From: Agreia sp. Leaf283
GTDB taxonomy: Bacteria; Actinomycetota; Actinomycetes; Actinomycetales; Microbacteriaceae
Assembly: GCF_001422485.1 (NCBI RefSeq)
Contig: NZ_LMNF01000003.1
Coordinates: forward strand, 349,443 to 413,442
Direction of reading: 5' to 3'
Length of the DNA: 64,000 bases
A program made the position numbers and the translations under genes. Each line of letters begins with the position of its first letter. The first letter of the stretch is position 1. Below the pieces are notes generated by a model. It worked only from the letters and a program-made list of their open reading frames with translations, did no database searches and was not told where the DNA came from. Shown here piece by piece: positions 1 to 10,569 of the stretch.

Positions 1-245
1 AGCCCGACGGCCCGGCCTTCATCAACTCGCTTCGCGCCGGCGGCTTCGTCGTCGAGGTCATGGAGTTGACGCCCGACATCACCACGGTCGGCGTCAAGGC
101 CGACTCCGTGCAGTTCTCCGTGCGTGCGCCAGACGCATGCATCATCGGCCAGTGGGGCACCGTCGGCGGATACACCAGCATCATCGCCGCGCCGCTCTCG
201 ACCGGCAAATGCTTCATCGGCCAGACGCGCCCCATCGACTTCTGA
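1..245 (+). CDS. C-terminal part of a small exported protein (DUF6993-like), 5' end outside window
   Basis: The reading frame is open from the window edge to a TGA at 243-245, giving the last 80 residues of a protein. It contains two cysteines in an ADSVQFSV...C-IGQWG...GKCFIGQTR pattern, which suggests a disulphide in an extracytoplasmic domain. The pattern resembles, from memory, small Microbacteriaceae lipoproteins annotated DUF6993 and often found upstream of ettA. The signal peptide would lie outside the window, so export is inferred. Function is unknown. The gene ends 39 bp before ettA, which seems to have its own promoter. Confidence 0.6.
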   Translation, partial: PDGPAFINSLRAGGFVVEVMELTPDITTVGVKADSVQFSVRAPDACIIGQWGTVGGYTSIIAAPLSTGKCFIGQTRPIDF

Positions 246-249
246 CCCG

Positions 250-284
250 ATTCGGTCGACGCGAAGAGACCATAGACTGGTCGA
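250..284 (+). promoter_or_regulatory. Putative leaderless promoter of ettA
   Basis: A TAGACT -10 hexamer (273-278) matches the actinobacterial TANNNT pattern and is followed by exactly 6 nt before the ATG at 285. This spacing places the transcript start at or next to the start codon. There is no Shine-Dalgarno sequence between them. A weak -35-like TTCGGT lies at 251-256 with a 16-nt spacer. Confidence 0.5.
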
Positions 285-1967
<1,683 letters not shown>

Positions 1968-1978
1968 GCACGGTCTCG

Positions 1979-2464
1979 ATGCGCCTGCACGTTCCGATCC
2001 GCCTGCGCTGGTCCGATCTCGACGCCTACGGACACGTCAACAACGCCGAGATGCTGCGCCTCCTCGAAGAGGCGCGCATCGAGGCGTTCTGGACACCGGA
2101 TCCGGGAGCGGTCGAGTCCGCCGTGGGCGCGTCCACGGCGGTGCTCGACGGGCGTCCCGGCTCGGACACGCTCACGCTGATCGCGCGCCAGGAGATCGAG
2201 TACCTGGCGCCGGTGCCCTATCTGAGACAGCCCGTCGACATCCAGCTGTGGATCGGACGGCTCGGAGGGGCGAGCCTCGAGGTCTGCTACGAGGTGTGCA
2301 GCCCGGTCGGAGTCGAACCGCATGTGCTGTTCACCCGGGCCACGACGACGATCGTGCTCGTCGACGCCACGACCCAGCGACCGCGGCGCATCAACGACGT
2401 CGAACGTGCCGCGTGGGAGCCCTACCTCGACGCGCCGGTCGAATTCACGAAACGCGCCCGCTAG
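1979..2464 (+). CDS. Acyl-CoA thioesterase, 4HBT/YbgC-like hotdog fold
   Basis: The 161-residue single-hotdog protein begins MRLHVPIRLRWSDLDAYGHV. The motif with Asp in SDLDAYGHVNN is the catalytic signature of the 4-hydroxybenzoyl-CoA thioesterase/YbgC group, which hydrolyses acyl-CoA or acyl-ACP thioesters in the cytoplasm. The start lies 11 bp after the ettA stop, so the two are probably co-transcribed. The 3' end overlaps by 20 bp with the tail of the convergent tesB-type gene. Two unrelated thioesterase folds thus sit tail to tail. Substrate is not predictable. Confidence 0.85.
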   Translation: MRLHVPIRLRWSDLDAYGHVNNAEMLRLLEEARIEAFWTPDPGAVESAVGASTAVLDGRPGSDTLTLIARQEIEYLAPVPYLRQPVDIQLWIGRLGGASLEVCYEVCSPVGVEPHVLFTRATTTIVLVDATTQRPRRINDVERAAWEPYLDAPVEFTKRAR

Positions 2465-3341
2465 CCGGAACGCGCACCATGCCCTCCTGGGCGACGCTGG
2501 CGAGCAGCACACCGTCGCGCGAGTAGATGCGTCCCAGCGAGAGCCCGCGCCCGCCGTGGCCGCTCGGCGATTCCTGCACGTACAGCATCCACTCATCGAC
2601 GCGACCGAAGCGGTGCCACCACATGGCGTGGTCGAGGCTCGCGGTCTTGAGGCCCGGAGTCACCCACGCGATGCCGTGCCGGCGGTAGATCGGCTCGAGG
2701 ATCGTGTAGTCGCTCGCATAGGCGAGCGCGGCGCGGTGCAGGTTCGGGTCGTCGGGCAGGGCGCCCAGCGTCTTCATCCAGACTGCCTGGTGGCCGACGG
2801 GTTCGCCCTCGACCGAGAGGTAGATCGGCGAGTCGACGTGACGCATGTCGAAGGGGCGCTCGGTCGCCCAGAATCGGGCTACGGGGTGGTCGATGCCCGC
2901 CAGCCGTTCCGCCGTACTGGGGATGTCCTCGGGCTGCGGGATGCCGGCGGGCATGTCGATCTGGTGGTCGAGTCCCTCGTCTTCGGTCTGGAACGAGGCG
3001 ATGAGCGACAGGATCGGGATGCCGTCCTGGTACGCCTGCGTGCGCCGCGTCGCGAACGAGCGTCCGTCGTGGATGCGGTCGACGGCGAAGGTGATGGGCT
3101 TGTCGATGTCGCCCGGGCGCAGGAAGTACCCGTGCATCGAGTGCACGACCCGTTCCTCGTCGACGGTGCGCATGGCGGCGGTGATCGACTGCGCGAGCAC
3201 CTGTCCGCCGAAGACGCGACCCTGCGGCATCCACTGCGACGGTCCTGTGAAGATGTCTTCGTTCGTGCGCGCGCCGGTGTCGGTGAGGTCGAGGGCCGTG
3301 AGAAGCCCTTCCAACGGCGTAGCACGGATTTCGTCGGTCAT
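2445..3341 (-). CDS. tesB: Acyl-CoA thioesterase II (TesB family, double hotdog)
   Basis: This 298-residue protein shows the TesB layout. An N-terminal hotdog has the GGQVLAQS and VHSMHGYFLRPGD motifs, and a C-terminal hotdog has the DHAMWWHR motif (GLKTASLDHAMWWHR). TesB hydrolyses medium- to long-chain acyl-CoA to the free fatty acid and CoA. The ATG at 3341 was chosen because GGAG lies 6-9 nt upstream; the open frame extends further to 3401 but with no support. It diverges from the gene at 3389. Length fits the family (about 285-300). Confidence 0.92.
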   Translation of the reverse strand: MTDEIRATPLEGLLTALDLTDTGARTNEDIFTGPSQWMPQGRVFGGQVLAQSITAAMRTVDEERVVHSMHGYFLRPGDIDKPITFAVDRIHDGRSFATRRTQAYQDGIPILSLIASFQTEDEGLDHQIDMPAGIPQPEDIPSTAERLAGIDHPVARFWATERPFDMRHVDSPIYLSVEGEPVGHQAVWMKTLGALPDDPNLHRAALAYASDYTILEPIYRRHGIAWVTPGLKTASLDHAMWWHRFGRVDEWMLYVQESPSGHGGRGLSLGRIYSRDGVLLASVAQEGMVRVPASGRVS

Positions 3342-3388
3342 GCGGCCTCCAATATCGGGGTTCCCAGTGAAGTAGTTTAGACAGCGAG
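3342..3388. promoter_or_regulatory. Divergent promoter region between tesB and a hypothetical gene
   Basis: This 47-bp intergenic segment must hold both promoters. The AT-rich block AAGTAGTTTAGACA (3370-3383) gives TAAACT on the minus strand and TAGTTT or TAGACA on the plus strand, all matching TANNNT. No clear -35 boxes are visible. The tesB side also carries a GGAG ribosome-binding site. Confidence 0.35.
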
Positions 3389-4045
3389 ATGGTTCAGTCA
3401 TTCGCGCTCGTCGATTCGCCGTCGCTCGGCGACCTCAAAGTGTTCCTCGGTCGTGCGGCCAGGCTCGACCAGGGCGGGGTGCGTCTCATCGGCGGATCCG
3501 GTGTGCTGGCCGTATATGCGCCCGTGCTGCACCCGCGGGGGCTCCTCGACAACGCTCCCACCGTGCTCGGGCTCCGCACGTTCGCCCTGGCCGAGACCGC
3601 GTCGTTCGACGTGGTCGTGTCGGCCCGCCAGCTGCTCGATCGGCTCGCCCTGCTCTCGGTCACCGTCAACGCCGACGACGGCCCGATCGGCGTGCTCATT
3701 CCGCCGCCCGAGTCCTCGCCGGCGTGGGTCGGCATCTCTCCGCCCCGGGGCGGCTGGCTTCCGGTCGGAGAAGTGGCGGCACCGGTGCTCGAGGCCGCGG
3801 CCAGGGCCGGTGTGGCCGAAGTGGCCGCCGCGTTGCCGCCCGACACGGGCGAGCAGCTCGTGCACAAGGTGCGGGCCGAGGTGTGGGGTCGGGCGATTCC
3901 GGATGTCGTCCCCCCGATTCCCGCGGGCGTCGGTCTCGCCGCCGACAGCTTGGGCTTCCTGCGCACCGACGAGCCCGCGCGCATCCTCGTGTCGGGTGCC
4001 TGGACGCGCGTCTCCACCCGCCGCGGGCACGTCCTCTCCCGCTGA
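3389..4045 (+). CDS. Conserved hypothetical protein, actinobacterial
   Basis: This 218-residue soluble protein (MVQSFALVDSPSLGDLKVFL...) has no signal peptide or membrane helix. Composition is Ala/Val/Pro-rich and globular, with a hydrophobic core pattern (VRLIGGSGVLAVYAPVL) in the first third and a proline-rich PPPESSPAWVGISPPRGGW segment in the middle. I do not recognise a catalytic motif. It is probably expressed as a single gene: divergent from tesB and convergent with the FAD dehydrogenase, 25 bp away. Codon usage is like the neighbours, so it appears resident. No function is proposed. Confidence 0.7.
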   Translation: MVQSFALVDSPSLGDLKVFLGRAARLDQGGVRLIGGSGVLAVYAPVLHPRGLLDNAPTVLGLRTFALAETASFDVVVSARQLLDRLALLSVTVNADDGPIGVLIPPPESSPAWVGISPPRGGWLPVGEVAAPVLEAAARAGVAEVAAALPPDTGEQLVHKVRAEVWGRAIPDVVPPIPAGVGLAADSLGFLRTDEPARILVSGAWTRVSTRRGHVLSR

Positions 4046-4070
4046 CTCGGTCTCACGCGCTGAGAGGCGC

Positions 4071-5726
4071 TCAGAGCTGCGCCACGACCGCGCGACCGGC
4101 CTGGCGTCCGGAGAACAGGCATCCGCCGAGGAAAGTGCCCTCGAGCGAGCGATAGCCGTGCATGCCCCCGCCGCCGAACCCGCTCGCCTCACCCGCCGCG
4201 TAGAGGCCGGGAATCGCCCGACCCTGCGCATCCATGGCCTGGCCCGCGAGGTTCGTCTCGATGCCGCCCAGGCTCTTGCGGGTGAGCACGTGCAGCTTCA
4301 CGGCGATCAGCGGGCCGGCCTTGGCATCGAGCAGGCGGTGCGGCGTCGCGACTCGGATCAGCCTGTCGCCCCGGTAACGGCGGGCGCCGCGGATCGCGTT
4401 GACCTGCGCGTCTTTCGTGAAGTCGTTCGCCATCTCCCTGTCGCGACCGAGAACCTCGCTCTCGACGCGGGCGCCGTCGAGAACACCGGGCGGCGACAGG
4501 GCCTGCATCGACTCGATGAGTTCGGGCAGGGTCGGTGCCACGGCGAAGTCGACGCCGTTGCGCTTGAATGCTTCGACGGGCCCAGGGGCACCCGGCGCGA
4601 CGCGCTTCGCGAGCAGGCGCAGGTTCTTGTCGGTGAGGTCGGGGTTCTGCTCGCTGCCCGACAGGGCGAACTCCTTCTCGATGATCTTCTGCGTCAGCAC
4701 GAACCAGCTGTGGTCGTATCCGGTCGTGCGCAGGTGCTCGAGGGTGCCCAGCGTGTCGAATCCGGGGAAGAGGGGCACGGGCAGCCGCCGTCCGGTCGCA
4801 TCCAGCCAGAGCGACGACGGCCCCGGCAGAATCCGGATGCCGTGCGACGGCCAGACCGGATCCCAATTGGTGATGCCCTCGGTGTAGTGCCACATGCGAT
4901 CGCCGTTGATCAGGTGGGCGCCGGCCGATTCGGAGATGGCGAGCATGCGCCCGTCGACGTGTGCCGGAACCCCGGAGAGCATCGTCGCCGGGGGAGTGCC
5001 CAACCGTTCGGGCCAGTTCGCGCGCACCAGCTCGTGGTTGCCGCCGATGCCGCCGCTCGTCACGATGACGGCCTGGGCCTCGAGCTCGAAGTCGCCGACC
5101 ACCTCCCGCGAGCTGGACGCACCCCGCGCTGCGTCGTCGTCGACCAGCACGGAGCCGCGGACGCCCACGACCGAGCCGTCTCTCGTGACGAGTTCGTCGA
5201 CGCGATGACGGTGCAGCATGGTCACGAGGCCGCGCGCGATCCCGTCGTCGAGGATGCGCAGGAAGGGGGCGAGCACACCCGGGCCGGTTCCCCAGACGAT
5301 ATGGAACCGGGGCACGCTGTTGCCGTGGCCGTTGGCCGTGTACCCCCCGCGCTCGGCCCAGCCGACGACGGGAAAGAACCGCACGCCCAGGGAGTGGAGC
5401 CAGGCGCGCTTCTCCTCGGCCGCGAACTCGAGGTAGGCCTCGGCCCACTTTCTGGGCCACGCGTCCTCCTCGCGGTCGAAGTCGGCGCTGCCGAACCAGT
5501 CCTGGCGGGCCAGTTCGGCTGAGTCGTGCACTCCGAGCCTGCGCTGTTCGGGCGAATCGACGAGGAACAGTCCGCCGAACGACCACCAGGCCTGCCCGCC
5601 GAGGGATGCGGCGGGCTCCTGCTCGACGATGGTCACCCGCTTGCCCGCGGTGATGAGTTCGGATGCCGTGACGAGGCCGGCGAGGCCCGCCCCGACGATG
5701 ATCGCGTCGCTTCTGGTCGATGACAC
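4071..5726 (-). CDS. FAD-binding dehydrogenase (fumarate reductase/KstD-like flavoprotein)
   Basis: The 551-residue protein starts with a dinucleotide-binding motif GAGLAGLVTASELITAGKRV followed by a Glu (VEQE) that would hold the FAD ribose. The C terminus has the family block GLYAAGEASGFGGGGMHGYR and LGGCLFSGRQAG, which contacts the flavin. It therefore belongs to the FAD_binding_2 superfamily with fumarate reductase, aspartate oxidase and 3-ketosteroid dehydrogenase, and resembles the group annotated simply as FAD-binding dehydrogenase. Substrate is unknown. The start is GTG with AAGGAG five nt upstream. No signal peptide is seen. Confidence 0.85.
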   Translation of the reverse strand: MSSTRSDAIIVGAGLAGLVTASELITAGKRVTIVEQEPAASLGGQAWWSFGGLFLVDSPEQRRLGVHDSAELARQDWFGSADFDREEDAWPRKWAEAYLEFAAEEKRAWLHSLGVRFFPVVGWAERGGYTANGHGNSVPRFHIVWGTGPGVLAPFLRILDDGIARGLVTMLHRHRVDELVTRDGSVVGVRGSVLVDDDAARGASSSREVVGDFELEAQAVIVTSGGIGGNHELVRANWPERLGTPPATMLSGVPAHVDGRMLAISESAGAHLINGDRMWHYTEGITNWDPVWPSHGIRILPGPSSLWLDATGRRLPVPLFPGFDTLGTLEHLRTTGYDHSWFVLTQKIIEKEFALSGSEQNPDLTDKNLRLLAKRVAPGAPGPVEAFKRNGVDFAVAPTLPELIESMQALSPPGVLDGARVESEVLGRDREMANDFTKDAQVNAIRGARRYRGDRLIRVATPHRLLDAKAGPLIAVKLHVLTRKSLGGIETNLAGQAMDAQGRAIPGLYAAGEASGFGGGGMHGYRSLEGTFLGGCLFSGRQAGRAVVAQL

Positions 5727-5785
5727 AAAGACTCCTTCGTCTCGTATGCTCGCGTGCCGTGTGCTCAGGGCCGGCGCGCGCCCCG

Positions 5786-6229
5786 CTACTCCTCGAAGGT
5801 ATTGACCATGGCGTGCGCCGCCCTGTCGAGGTATCCCCAGAGCGTAGCGTCCTGCAGGGGCGGAAGCTCGAGCGAATCGACCGCGACGCGCATGTGGGCG
5901 AGCCAGCGGTCGCGGGCGTCAGGGTTGACCTTGAACGGCATGTGCCGCATGCGCAGCCTGGGGTGGCCGCGCTCCTCGCTGTAGGTTCCCGGTCCGCCCC
6001 AGTACTGCTCGAGGAACCCCGTCAGGCGTTGGATGGCACCCTCGTGGTCCTCCTCCGGGTACATCTCGACCAGCACCGGGTCGGTCGCGACGCCGGCGTA
6101 GAACGCCCGCACGAGCTTCTCGAACGTGGCCCGGCCCCCGACCTCGTCGTAGAACGATCGGGAGAGCGCCGAGTCGCCGTTCTGCGACACCCTCAGGGTG
6201 ATCGGCGACGGTTCCGAGGGGATCGACAT
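5786..6229 (-). CDS. glbO: Group II truncated haemoglobin
   Basis: The 147-residue 2-on-2 globin has the family hallmarks: SFYDEVGGRATFEKLVRAFY at the B helix, the proximal-histidine region GHPRLRMRHMPF, and a downstream DRWLAHM. Trp and Tyr residues (LEQYWGGPGTYSEERGHPRLR) are those typical of the TrHb2/GlbO class. It binds O2 and may protect against NO or peroxide. The ATG follows the mscS stop codon after one nucleotide (TGACATG), so translation is coupled to mscS. About 25-30 N-terminal residues precede the globin fold. Confidence 0.9.
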   Translation of the reverse strand: MSIPSEPSPITLRVSQNGDSALSRSFYDEVGGRATFEKLVRAFYAGVATDPVLVEMYPEEDHEGAIQRLTGFLEQYWGGPGTYSEERGHPRLRMRHMPFKVNPDARDRWLAHMRVAVDSLELPPLQDATLWGYLDRAAHAMVNTFEE

Positions 6230-6230
6230 G

Positions 6231-7283
6231 TCAGTTCTCCGTGCTCTTGGGCGCCCGGGGTGCTCTCGGCGGGCGCGTGCCCGTCTCGCCGGACTTCGTG
6301 GTGTTCTCGTCGACACTGGTCGTGAGGGGAACCGGCTTGGTCTTCGGAGTGCGGGCACCGGAGACGCTGGCTGCGCCCTCGAAACCCGAGAGGACGATGC
6401 TGTTGAGGGCCGGCAGCCGCACGTCCATCTCGTCGAGCGCGCGCTTGAGGCGCATCCGCAGTTCTCGGGCGACCGTGTCCTTCGACGACGTGCGGGTCTT
6501 CACGACGAGTCGGATGACGAGGGCCTCGGCCGAGATCGACTCCAGGCCCCAGATCTCCGGCTTCTCCATAATGAGGCTGCGGTACTTCGGGTTGGCGGCC
6601 AGCTCGACGGCGGTCTCGAGCATCTTCTGCTGCACGGCGTCGACGTCGGTGTCGTAGGGCACGGCGAGGTCGATGATGACCCGGGCCCAGCCCTGCGACA
6701 TGTTGCCGACGCGCAGGATCTCTCCGTTGCGCACGAACCACAGCGTGCCGTTCACGTCGCGCACCTGGGTGACCCGGATGCCCACGGCCTCGACGACGCC
6801 GGTGGCCGGCCCGAGGTCGACGACATCACCGACGCCCAGCTGGTCCTCCATCACCATGAAGAGCCCGTTGAGCACGTCCTTCACGATGTTCTGCGCCCCG
6901 AAGCCGAGTCCGGCACCGAGGGCCGCCGTGAGAATCGCGAGGGAGCCGATGATGTTGGGATCGATCGTGGTGACGATCAGGATCAACGTCACGACGACGA
7001 CCGTGACGTTCACGATGTTCGTCAGCACGGTGCCGAGGGTGCGCGTGCGCTGCACCACCCGCACCGCGGCCAGGGGAGAGGCGATCAGCGCCTGCGTGTC
7101 CTGCACGTTCTGTTTCTTCTTGACGCCGGAGACGACCTGCTGCACGACGCGTTTGATGACGAAGATCAGCACCAGCCGGATCACGAAGGCGAGCACGATG
7201 ATGATCACGACGTTGATGGGTGTGCCCCACACGAGCATGAACTCGTTGAAGCCGGTCCAGAATGCGTTCCAATCCATATTCAC
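6231..7283 (-). CDS. mscS: Mechanosensitive ion channel of the MscS family
   Basis: This 350-residue membrane protein has an N-terminal helix (VVIIIVLAFVIRLVLIFVI), a second hydrophobic helix (VNVTVVVVTLILIVTTI), and the pore-lining Gly/Ala-rich TM3 (LTAALGAGLGFGAQNIVKDVL). The cytoplasmic beta domain follows (GDVVDLGPATGVVEAVGIRVTQV). It would release solutes during hypo-osmotic shock. The C terminus (about 300-350) is a Pro/Thr/Lys-rich disordered tail. The first codon is GTG; an ATG two codons downstream is equally possible. A TAGAGT -10-like box lies just upstream, so initiation may be leaderless. Coupled to glbO downstream. Confidence 0.92.
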   Translation of the reverse strand: MNMDWNAFWTGFNEFMLVWGTPINVVIIIVLAFVIRLVLIFVIKRVVQQVVSGVKKKQNVQDTQALIASPLAAVRVVQRTRTLGTVLTNIVNVTVVVVTLILIVTTIDPNIIGSLAILTAALGAGLGFGAQNIVKDVLNGLFMVMEDQLGVGDVVDLGPATGVVEAVGIRVTQVRDVNGTLWFVRNGEILRVGNMSQGWARVIIDLAVPYDTDVDAVQQKMLETAVELAANPKYRSLIMEKPEIWGLESISAEALVIRLVVKTRTSSKDTVARELRMRLKRALDEMDVRLPALNSIVLSGFEGAASVSGARTPKTKPVPLTTSVDENTTKSGETGTRPPRAPRAPKSTEN

Positions 7284-7326
7284 GTCACTCTATCGATCGA
7301 GGTTCAGCGCTGTCTGTGCGCCTGCC

Positions 7327-7405
7327 GTTCCCTGAGCCTGTCGAAGGTCCGTTCCCTGACCCTGCCCGTTCCCTGAGCCTGTCGAAGGGCACAGGCTCAG
7401 GGAAC
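7327..7405. repeat. Cluster of four REP-like type A repeats with a perfect hairpin
   Basis: Copies of the core TTCCCTGAGCCTGTCGAAGG lie at 7327-7347 and 7368-7390, a truncated copy at 7351-7364, and an inverted copy at about 7387-7405. The last two form a perfect 15-bp stem (GTTCCCTGAGCCTGT paired with ACAGGCTCAGGGAAC) around an 8-nt loop. The hairpin lies 8 bp after the pepN stop and upstream of mscS on the same strand, so it may end pepN transcription. Confidence 0.85.
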
Positions 7406-7413
7406 GCTCCAAA

Positions 7414-9963
7414 CTAGTCGGCGTCGCGAGCCTGCGCCGCGATCGCGCGATCCACACCCGCCAGGTTCTCGACGACGAGACGGCGCAGCGCGGGCGGCTG
7501 CTCCGAGTTCGTGTCGAGCCAGGCGCGCGTGGCGTCGCGGAGCTCGACGTTCGCCAGCGCCGCGGGGTAGAGACCGTTGATGAGCGACGAGGCGATGCCG
7601 TAGCTCCGGGTCTCCCAGATGGTGACGAGGGAGTCGAAGTAGCGGCCGACGAACGGCTCGAGGAGCGCCGTGTCGTGCGCACGCTGGAAGCCGAGGGCCG
7701 TCGCGCGCACGATGGCGTTCGGGGCCTCGTCGGTGTCGACCAGCGAGGACCACGCCGCGTTCTTGCCCTCGGCGGTCGGGATCGCGGCGGCCGCGTGTGC
7801 GGCCGACTGGGCTCCGGATGCCGTGTTGTCGTCGGCGAGGGCGTCATCGATCTCCGTCTGGCCGGCCTTCGCACCGGCGACGAGGGCGATGAGGAGTTCC
7901 CAGCGCAGGTCGGTGTCGATCTCGAGCCCGTCGAGCGCGGTCTCCCCGTTGCGGAGCGACGCGACGGTCGCGAGCTGCTCGTCGGTCGACGCGAGGGCGG
8001 CGAAGAAGCGCACGAACTGGAACTGCGCGTCGCTGCCCGCGTCGGCGGCCTGCGCGAGCGACCACAGCTCGTCGGCGGCGACCTCGATGACCTCGGTGCG
8101 GGCATCCGGAGCGATGAAGTTCGTGCTGGTGAGCACGAGCTGGTTCAGCGCTGTGCGCAGCGTGGTGCTCTCGGTCTCGGTGGCGACGTTGGCGAGAACG
8201 AGGCGCACGAAGTCGCGTCCGCGGGTCTCGGCGTCGCGGGTCGAGTCCCAGGCCGACCCCCACAGGATGGCGCGGGCGAGCGGGCTCGTGACGGCGGCGA
8301 GACTTTCGGCCGCGACGGCGAGCGATGCGTCGTCGAGACGAACCTTCGCGTAGGCCAGGTCGTCGTCGTTGAGCAGCACGAGGTCGGGGCGCTTCTCGCC
8401 GACCAGCTCGGAGACCTCGGTGCGCTCGCCGTCGACGTCGAGCTCGACGCGCTTCGTGCGAACGAGTGCGTCACCGTCGAACGAGTAGAAGCCGATCGCC
8501 AGACGGTGCGGGCGAATCGTGGGGTACTCGGCGATCGCCGTCTGCAGAACGGAGAACGAGGTGATCGTGCCGGTCTCGTCTGTTGCGATCTCGGGACGCA
8601 GGGTGTTGACCCCGGCTGTCTCGAGCCAGAGCTTCGACCACTCGCCGAGGTCGCGGCCGCTCGTGGTCTCGAGCTCGGTCAGCAGATCGACGAGCTCGGT
8701 GTTGCCGAACGCGTGCGCGTCGAAGTATCGGGCCACTCCGGCCATGAACTCCGTCTGGCCCACCCACGCCACGAGCTGCTTGAGCACGGACGCGCCCTTC
8801 GCGTAGGTGATGCCGTCGAAGTTGACCTGCACGTCTTCGAGGTCGTTGATGGTCGCGACGATCGGGTGCGTCGAGGGCAGCTGGTCCTGCCTGTAGGCCC
8901 AGCTCTTCTCGGTCGAGGCGAAGGTGGCCCATGCCTCGGTCCACTCCGTGGCGTCGGCGGTGGCGAGGGTCGACATGTACTCGGCGAACGACTCGTTCAG
9001 CCAGAGGTCGTTCCACCAGCGCATGGTGACGAGGTCGCCGAACCACATGTGCGCGAGCTCGTGCAGCACGGTGACGACGCGACGCTCGCGCACGGCGTCG
9101 GTGACCTTCGAACGGAAGACGTAGGTCTCGGTGAACGTGACCGCGCCCGCGTTCTCCATGGCGCCCGCGTTGAACTCGGGAACGAAGAGCTGGTCGTACT
9201 TGTCGAAGGGGTAGGGGTAGGCGAACTGCTTCTCGTAGAACTCGAAGCCCTGGCGGGTCTTCTCGAAGATGTAGTCGGCGTCCATGTACTGCGAGAGCGA
9301 GGCGCGCGAGAAGACGCCGAGGGGAATCACTCGACCGTCGCTCGAGGTGAGCTCGCTGCGCTCGACCACGTAGGGGCCGGCGATGAGGGCCGTGATGTAC
9401 GAGGAGATGCGAGGGGTGGGCTCGAACGTCCAGATGGCGTTGTCGGTGCCGTCGATCGCGACGGGCTCCGGCGTCGGCTGATTGGAGACCATCTGCCAGT
9501 AGGCGGGAGCGGTGACGGTGAACGAGAATGTCGCCTTGAGGTCGGGCTGCTCGAACACGGCGAACATCCGACGCGAGTCGGGCACCTCGAACTGGCTGTA
9601 CAGGTAGACCTCGCCGTCGACGGGGTCGACGAAGCGGTGCAGTCCCTCTCCGGTGTTCGTGTACTCGGCGTCGGCATCGACGACGAGCACGTTGTCGTCG
9701 GCGAGTTCGTCGAGCTGGATGCGCACACCGTCGTTCACGGCCGCGACGTCGAGCGACCGGCCGTTCAGGGTCACCGAGTGCACCGAACGGGTGATTGAAT
9801 CGATGAACGTCGACGCATCCCCGGTGGCGGAGAAGCGCACGGTCGTCGTCGACCGGAACGTCTCGGCGCCCTGCGTGAGGTCGAGCACCACCTCGTAGCT
9901 CGAGACGCTGACGATTCCGGCGCGCTCCTGCGCCTCGATGCGGGTGAGGTTTTCTCCAGGCAC
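7414..9963 (-). CDS. pepN: Aminopeptidase N (M1 family zinc metallopeptidase)
   Basis: The 849-residue protein is a cytoplasmic M1 aminopeptidase that removes N-terminal residues from peptides. The exopeptidase motif GAMENAG is near residue 266. The zinc site HELAHMWFGDLVTMRWWNDLWLNESF begins near 301, giving HExxH plus the third ligand Glu 18 residues later. The C-terminal half is the helical ERAP1-like domain. The chosen GTG at 9963 starts VPGENLTRIEAQERAG and has GAAAGAAG 8 nt upstream; the frame stays open to 10101 but that extension looks non-coding. Length fits actinobacterial PepN. Confidence 0.95.
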   Translation of the reverse strand: MPGENLTRIEAQERAGIVSVSSYEVVLDLTQGAETFRSTTTVRFSATGDASTFIDSITRSVHSVTLNGRSLDVAAVNDGVRIQLDELADDNVLVVDADAEYTNTGEGLHRFVDPVDGEVYLYSQFEVPDSRRMFAVFEQPDLKATFSFTVTAPAYWQMVSNQPTPEPVAIDGTDNAIWTFEPTPRISSYITALIAGPYVVERSELTSSDGRVIPLGVFSRASLSQYMDADYIFEKTRQGFEFYEKQFAYPYPFDKYDQLFVPEFNAGAMENAGAVTFTETYVFRSKVTDAVRERRVVTVLHELAHMWFGDLVTMRWWNDLWLNESFAEYMSTLATADATEWTEAWATFASTEKSWAYRQDQLPSTHPIVATINDLEDVQVNFDGITYAKGASVLKQLVAWVGQTEFMAGVARYFDAHAFGNTELVDLLTELETTSGRDLGEWSKLWLETAGVNTLRPEIATDETGTITSFSVLQTAIAEYPTIRPHRLAIGFYSFDGDALVRTKRVELDVDGERTEVSELVGEKRPDLVLLNDDDLAYAKVRLDDASLAVAAESLAAVTSPLARAILWGSAWDSTRDAETRGRDFVRLVLANVATETESTTLRTALNQLVLTSTNFIAPDARTEVIEVAADELWSLAQAADAGSDAQFQFVRFFAALASTDEQLATVASLRNGETALDGLEIDTDLRWELLIALVAGAKAGQTEIDDALADDNTASGAQSAAHAAAAIPTAEGKNAAWSSLVDTDEAPNAIVRATALGFQRAHDTALLEPFVGRYFDSLVTIWETRSYGIASSLINGLYPAALANVELRDATRAWLDTNSEQPPALRRLVVENLAGVDRAIAAQARDAD

Positions 9964-10039
9964 TGATGACTTCTTTCGTACTCGTGTGAGTTTGCGGCGC
10001 GCGGGCTCGTGGCCCGCGACGCGTGACCCACCCAGCCTA

Positions 10040-10074
10040 TCTTCGCCACCGGGCGGCCTCAGTAAACTCATCCC
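10040..10074 (+). promoter_or_regulatory. Putative leaderless promoter of rpiB
   Basis: TAAACT at 10063-10068 matches TANNNT and is followed by six nucleotides and then the rpiB ATG at 10075. No Shine-Dalgarno sequence is present. This is the same arrangement as at ettA and the ArsR gene. Confidence 0.5.
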
Positions 10075-10566
10075 ATGCGCATCCATATCGCCACGGATCA
10101 TGCCGGACTCGATTTCTCACAGACCATTCAGCAGCATCTCGCATCCCTCGGTCACGACGTGGTCGACCACGGGCCGACCAGCTACGACCCCATCGACGAC
10201 TACCCCTCGTTCTGCATCAACGCGGCGCAGGCCGTGGTGCGCGACCAGCAGGCGGGCGTCGAGGCACTCGGCGTCGTCTTCGGCGGCTCCGGCAACGGCG
10301 AGCAGATCGCAGCGAACAAGGTGACCGGTGTGCGGGCCGCACTGGTGTGGAACCTGTCGACCGCGGTGCTCGCCCGACAGCACAACGACGCGAACGTCAT
10401 CTCGATCGGTGCGCGCCAGCACACCGTCGACGAGGCGATGAGCCTGATCGACGCCTTCGTCGCCGAGCCGTTCTCGTTCGAGGAGCGGCACGTGCGCCGC
10501 ATCGCTCAGCTCGCCGAGTACGAGGCCACGGGGGCCATCGCCGGACACGACGTCGACCCGGCCTGA
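10075..10566 (+). CDS. rpiB: Ribose-5-phosphate isomerase B
   Basis: This 163-residue protein begins MRIHIATDHAGLDF, with the substrate-binding TDHAG motif. It contains the GGSGNGEQIAANKVTGVRAAL block, where the RpiB anion-hole/active-site loop lies, and the IGARQHT motif. It interconverts ribose 5-phosphate and ribulose 5-phosphate in the pentose phosphate pathway. The active-site Cys of the E. coli type is replaced by Ser in GGSGNG, as in the actinobacterial RpiB group that uses Glu as base. It is the first gene of a tight run with the glycosylase (3 bp), PaiB and amidohydrolase. Confidence 0.93.
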   Translation: MRIHIATDHAGLDFSQTIQQHLASLGHDVVDHGPTSYDPIDDYPSFCINAAQAVVRDQQAGVEALGVVFGGSGNGEQIAANKVTGVRAALVWNLSTAVLARQHNDANVISIGARQHTVDEAMSLIDAFVAEPFSFEERHVRRIAQLAEYEATGAIAGHDVDPA

Positions 10567-10569
10567 TCC